Origin: Diprion similis
Taxonomy: Eukaryota > Arthropoda > Insecta > Hymenoptera > Diprionidae
NCBI RefSeq assembly: GCF_021155765.1
Contig: NC_060113.1
Span: 3,387,001 to 3,451,000, forward strand
Length of the DNA stretch: 64,000 bases
Reading direction: 5' to 3'
Within the stretch, counting starts at the first letter, position 1. Each line of letters begins with the position of its first letter. Shown here in pieces: positions 61,198-64,000 of the stretch. Made by a program: the position numbers and the translations under genes. A model generated the notes under the pieces. It did no database searches. It was given only the letters and a program-made list of their open reading frames with translations, and had not been told where the DNA came from.

Positions 61198-62774
61198 ATG
61201 AGGTGGTGTCTAGCAATATTGTTTTTCGGACTTTCGTCTACAGCATGTCTTGGACAGAAGTGCGGTAAGCATTTTGGCTATTTGATAAAAAAATATCCTC
61301 CATGTTAATCGCTGATAACAGTGAAAATACATAACACAATACATATGATAATCGCTGCTACTGTGTTTCAGAGCCCACTTATGGGGTGGACTTCGAGTTA
61401 TTGACCTCTGCATATGCGGCGGGTGCTGAACAATTTCCAACACCGACTATCGAGCTCAATGATCGCTCAGCGTGCAAATTTGGAATGAAATACACGAATG
61501 ACGTAACGGCATACATCGAGTCACTTTTTCTCAATGTATACCTTCAGGTATGATAATTCAGCATAGTGTAATAAATTCGACTTGCCGTCAAAGTAGGTAC
61601 AGATTAAGAAGCAGATCATTCACTTCAAAGATATAATTATTATTCTTTTTTTTTTTACATAATCGACAGGCTGATCAGACAGGTAATCAACTAATCAAGG
61701 CTGTTAAAGATCGCTCTAATGTATTAAGAAGAGCGATCCTATCCATTGGGAACATGAAACAGACAGAAATCGGTATAGAAGAAGGTTTGAAATCGCTGAT
61801 TGGACAGATTAACCTTTTTTTGAATCTACTTCCTGGAAACGTAGACATCAAATTTGCGGTGAGAGAATTAATATTTTTCTTCCAAAACCTGTTCGGAAAG
61901 TTCTATTTTCAACAACCTCTGAAGCGTGCGTCAGATGCCCCGTTTTTGAAAATGTGGGAACAAGACGTTGGCATACATGCACAACTAGAATCCTCGATTT
62001 TCACACTGTTTCATCGATCTATTACTCAGGCTGTGGAATTTACGCTGCTTATCGAATTAAACTTGCCTTGATATGTGTGGCAAAAAATATGGAATGTCAT
62101 ACGCAAAGTTGGGCGATATCTGACTCATTTGATTACAGCGCTCGCCTTAACTCCCATTGCAAACTTCGCACTCATCGGAAATCGCCTACTTTCCGTACTA
62201 GTTAAACAATATTCTATTTTGTATTCAAACACCGAACAATTCTTCAATCTTCCATTGTATACGAATTGAATAACCATCGAAAGTTTAACCGTCACAGGCG
62301 CTGCCCGATTTACCTAAGGAACCAGTAAATGGCCCGCTTTCCATTAACAAGGAGTTATCAGCGGCTGATTACTTTCTGCATTGGGCAGAAACAGCAGATT
62401 CAGTTTTCGTTAGATTGTACGGGTACATTACTGGAATGTTTTTATCCGGCTGGAGTAACGCTAGGTTGTATTTCAACCTCGTTGGAACACAAATTCGTAA
62501 CCAGGTGAATTTTAGCCAAACTTAACGGCAAAAATTATAGCAAGATTTCATGCGGATTTTAACATTTTATTTTCTCTATTCACAGGTTCTGAATTCAATA
62601 GCTTTGAAAAACTACAAATTTGCCGTTGCTGAAGTGCTCAGTGAGGCTGATCTGTTTCAACGACACTGTACAAACGAAACATGGGGATCATTCCAAGACG
62701 TCGCTTTCAAAGTAGCTGCGCTTTCGCATCACTTGCACGAAGCTTTGGAAAACTATAACGCATGCCTTGCATAA
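61198..62774 (+). CDS. Secreted protein of unrecognised family, copy 1
   Basis: I do not recognise the family. Five exons, 61198-61264, 61372-61547, 61670-61858, 62298-62504 and 62586-62774, join in phase to 275 residues. A signal peptide is clear (MRWCLAILFFGLSSTACLG). The mature protein is mostly amphipathic and probably helical (QLIKAVKDRSNVLRRAI, GIEEGLKSLIGQINLFLNLL, AADYFLHWAETADSVFVRLYG). Mature cysteines sit at about residues 22 and 57 and two lie in the last exon (QRHCTN, YNACLA), enough for two disulfides. No membrane anchor or catalytic motif is visible. Introns 2-4 are phase 0 and intron 1 is phase 1, the same as in the copy downstream. A TATA box suggests tightly controlled expression, as for gland or gut products. 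Function unknown. Confidence 0.82.
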
Positions 62775-63412
62775 TATAACATAAATATACGTGTACATTG
62801 TACACTACCTTTGTATCTATCGTTAAATTAAATGAATTTATTGCTGTATATCCAATTTGCTTGATATGAAAATATAATATTTCTCAATCTATTTTCTTGG
62901 CAACTGTATTCCGTCTTTCATTACTCGATAAATTATACCTTCATATCCGTTCCTCCCAAAGAGAAGATAGTCACGCGACTAATTTTATAATCATGGTGTC
63001 AGATATTCCTCGATGCATAATCGAGGTTACTTGCAATAAAAGAAGATCTGAAATGACTCGTATAAATTCTGTTCGTTTCTTGGATTATAGAGGAGTGTCA
63101 GGAATAAGGCAATCTCATATTCGGTATGAGACATATCACAGGCAAGAAAAAAATAACATGTGCTTCATCGTTTTGAAAGAATAAATAACTGCTTCGACTG
63201 CCACACCATGAAGCCAAATAGTATGTCCATATTTATTTTTGTTGTACAAAGACAACCTTAGGTACTGCATGTTTGTTCTATGGGTCAGCATTTGACAATA
63301 ATGAAGCCCTTCAAACGACCTTGAGAATTGTAATACCCTACTAAATATGTAGTTTATTTTTGTTGCTTGAATATTATTTTAACAAAAATAACATCATCGC
63401 TACTGTCATTGG
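62775..63412. other. Spacer between the two secreted paralogues
   Basis: Holds the 3' UTR of copy 1 and the promoter of copy 2. A 95-codon frame at 62897-63184 has no signal peptide or resemblance to its neighbours, and I read it as non-coding. Confidence 0.5.
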
Positions 63413-63449
63413 TATATAAAGTTGAAGCAACTTGACTTGGAACATCAGT
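63413..63449 (+). promoter_or_regulatory. Core promoter of secreted gene 2 (TATA + Inr)
   Basis: TATATAAA at 63413-63420 and TCAGT, the arthropod initiator, at 63445-63449. The A of the initiator is 34 bp from the first T of the TATA box, the standard spacing. The ATG follows 26 bp later. Confidence 0.65.
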
Positions 63450-63472
63450 ATTCGGTAGACACTCTGAACAGA

Positions 63473-64000
63473 ATGAATTGGCTTCGAATATTGCTGGTTG
63501 GGCTCTTTGCCGCGGAGTCTTTGGCAAAAACGTGCAGTAAGTTCATAATAATCATTTGATGTTTGTCATTTCTGTTCACGACTGTATACCAATGTTGGAT
63601 TGATTTTGCAGGTTTTAACGATTCAGTGGCACTCGATTATCTGGCCGATGAATGGGCCACAGCAGCGAGCAGGTACCCACCACCATGTATTGAAGTTGGT
63701 GATCAAATGGGAGAAACTTTTGAACACAAATTTCAAGCATCCGCAGTGAGCTATGGAGTGTACATAATGGGAAAACTGTACCATCAGGTATCTAATGTCG
63801 CAAATTCATCTCCCAAAGTGAACGTTTGAATCGTTGATTCAACCCCGATTGCGCATTGGTAGCTCACCCGATTTTTATTTTTCACCTTCAGGCGTTAAAC
63901 CGGGGTCAAGAACTTATCAACGACGTAGAGAGATATCGTGCCAACTTGAAACCAAAGATTGAACTGATAAAATCAAACATCAGCCCACAACCAATTAGCT
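63473..64000 (+). CDS. Secreted protein of unrecognised family, copy 2 (partial)
   Basis: Paralogue of the preceding gene, cut by the right edge. Exons seen: 63473-63536, 63612-63787 and 63892 onwards. Signal peptide MNWLRILLVGLFAAESLA, then KTC as in the first copy's QKC. Exon 2 is 176 nt in both genes, with intron 1 in phase 1 and intron 2 in phase 0. The 59 residues closed by exon 2 align with copy 1 without a gap, about 14 identical by hand count (for example P-x-P-x-I-E in both). Exon 3 starts ALNRGQELINDVERYRANL, matching ADQTGNQLIKAVKDRSNVL. The sequences are well diverged, so the duplication is old or evolution is fast. The second cysteine has moved. Function unknown. Confidence 0.8.

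Overview
This window is nuclear DNA from an insect. Its genes are split by introns with GT-AG borders, it has an intron-containing tRNA-Ile, its intergenic DNA is AT-rich, and its proteins match animal families. I lean towards a hymenopteran, possibly a sawfly, but that is an impression from the overall look and not something a single feature proves. I joined exons by hand from splice borders and reading phase. Every multi-exon model described as complete closes in frame.

Layout from left to right. 62-697 (-): the first two coding exons of RIC1, a Golgi Rab6 exchange-factor subunit, running off the left edge. 2487-4643 (-): a two-exon LARP6 (La-related RNA-binding protein). 4644-17897: a long stretch with no convincing gene; its right part is probably lingerer 3' UTR. 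17898-25495 (-): the 14-exon coding region of lingerer (UBAP2/UBAP2L family). 28104-28752 (+): mitochondrial ribosomal protein bS16m. 29135-29226 (-): tRNA-Ile(UAU) with an intron. 32258-32762: a non-autonomous DNA transposon with inverted ends and a target duplication. 34280-39052 (+): a secreted carboxylesterase with a complete catalytic triad, seven exons.

The second half is denser. 43088-43961 (-): exons of an unrecognised gene. 44068-45745 (-): a six-exon, 294-residue protein whose layout resembles the kinetochore protein CENP-P. 46980-49914 (+): an 819-residue, 12-finger C2H2 protein. 51622-53097 (-): FKBP8, a tail-anchored TPR immunophilin. 55314-56897 (+): a secretory-pathway cyclophilin B with an ER-stress-element-like site in its promoter and a 65-bp-arm hairpin just after its stop. 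59562-59910: a 349-bp segment bounded by inverted repeats. 61198-62774 and 63473-64000 (+): two tandem paralogues of a secreted, mostly helical family that I do not recognise, both behind TATA boxes.

Most genes here are unrelated housekeeping neighbours, not a pathway. The exceptions are the tandem secreted pair at the right edge, which probably continues past the window and is the best candidate for something undescribed, and the coincidence of two peptidyl-prolyl isomerase genes (FKBP8 and cyclophilin B) about 2.2 kb apart.
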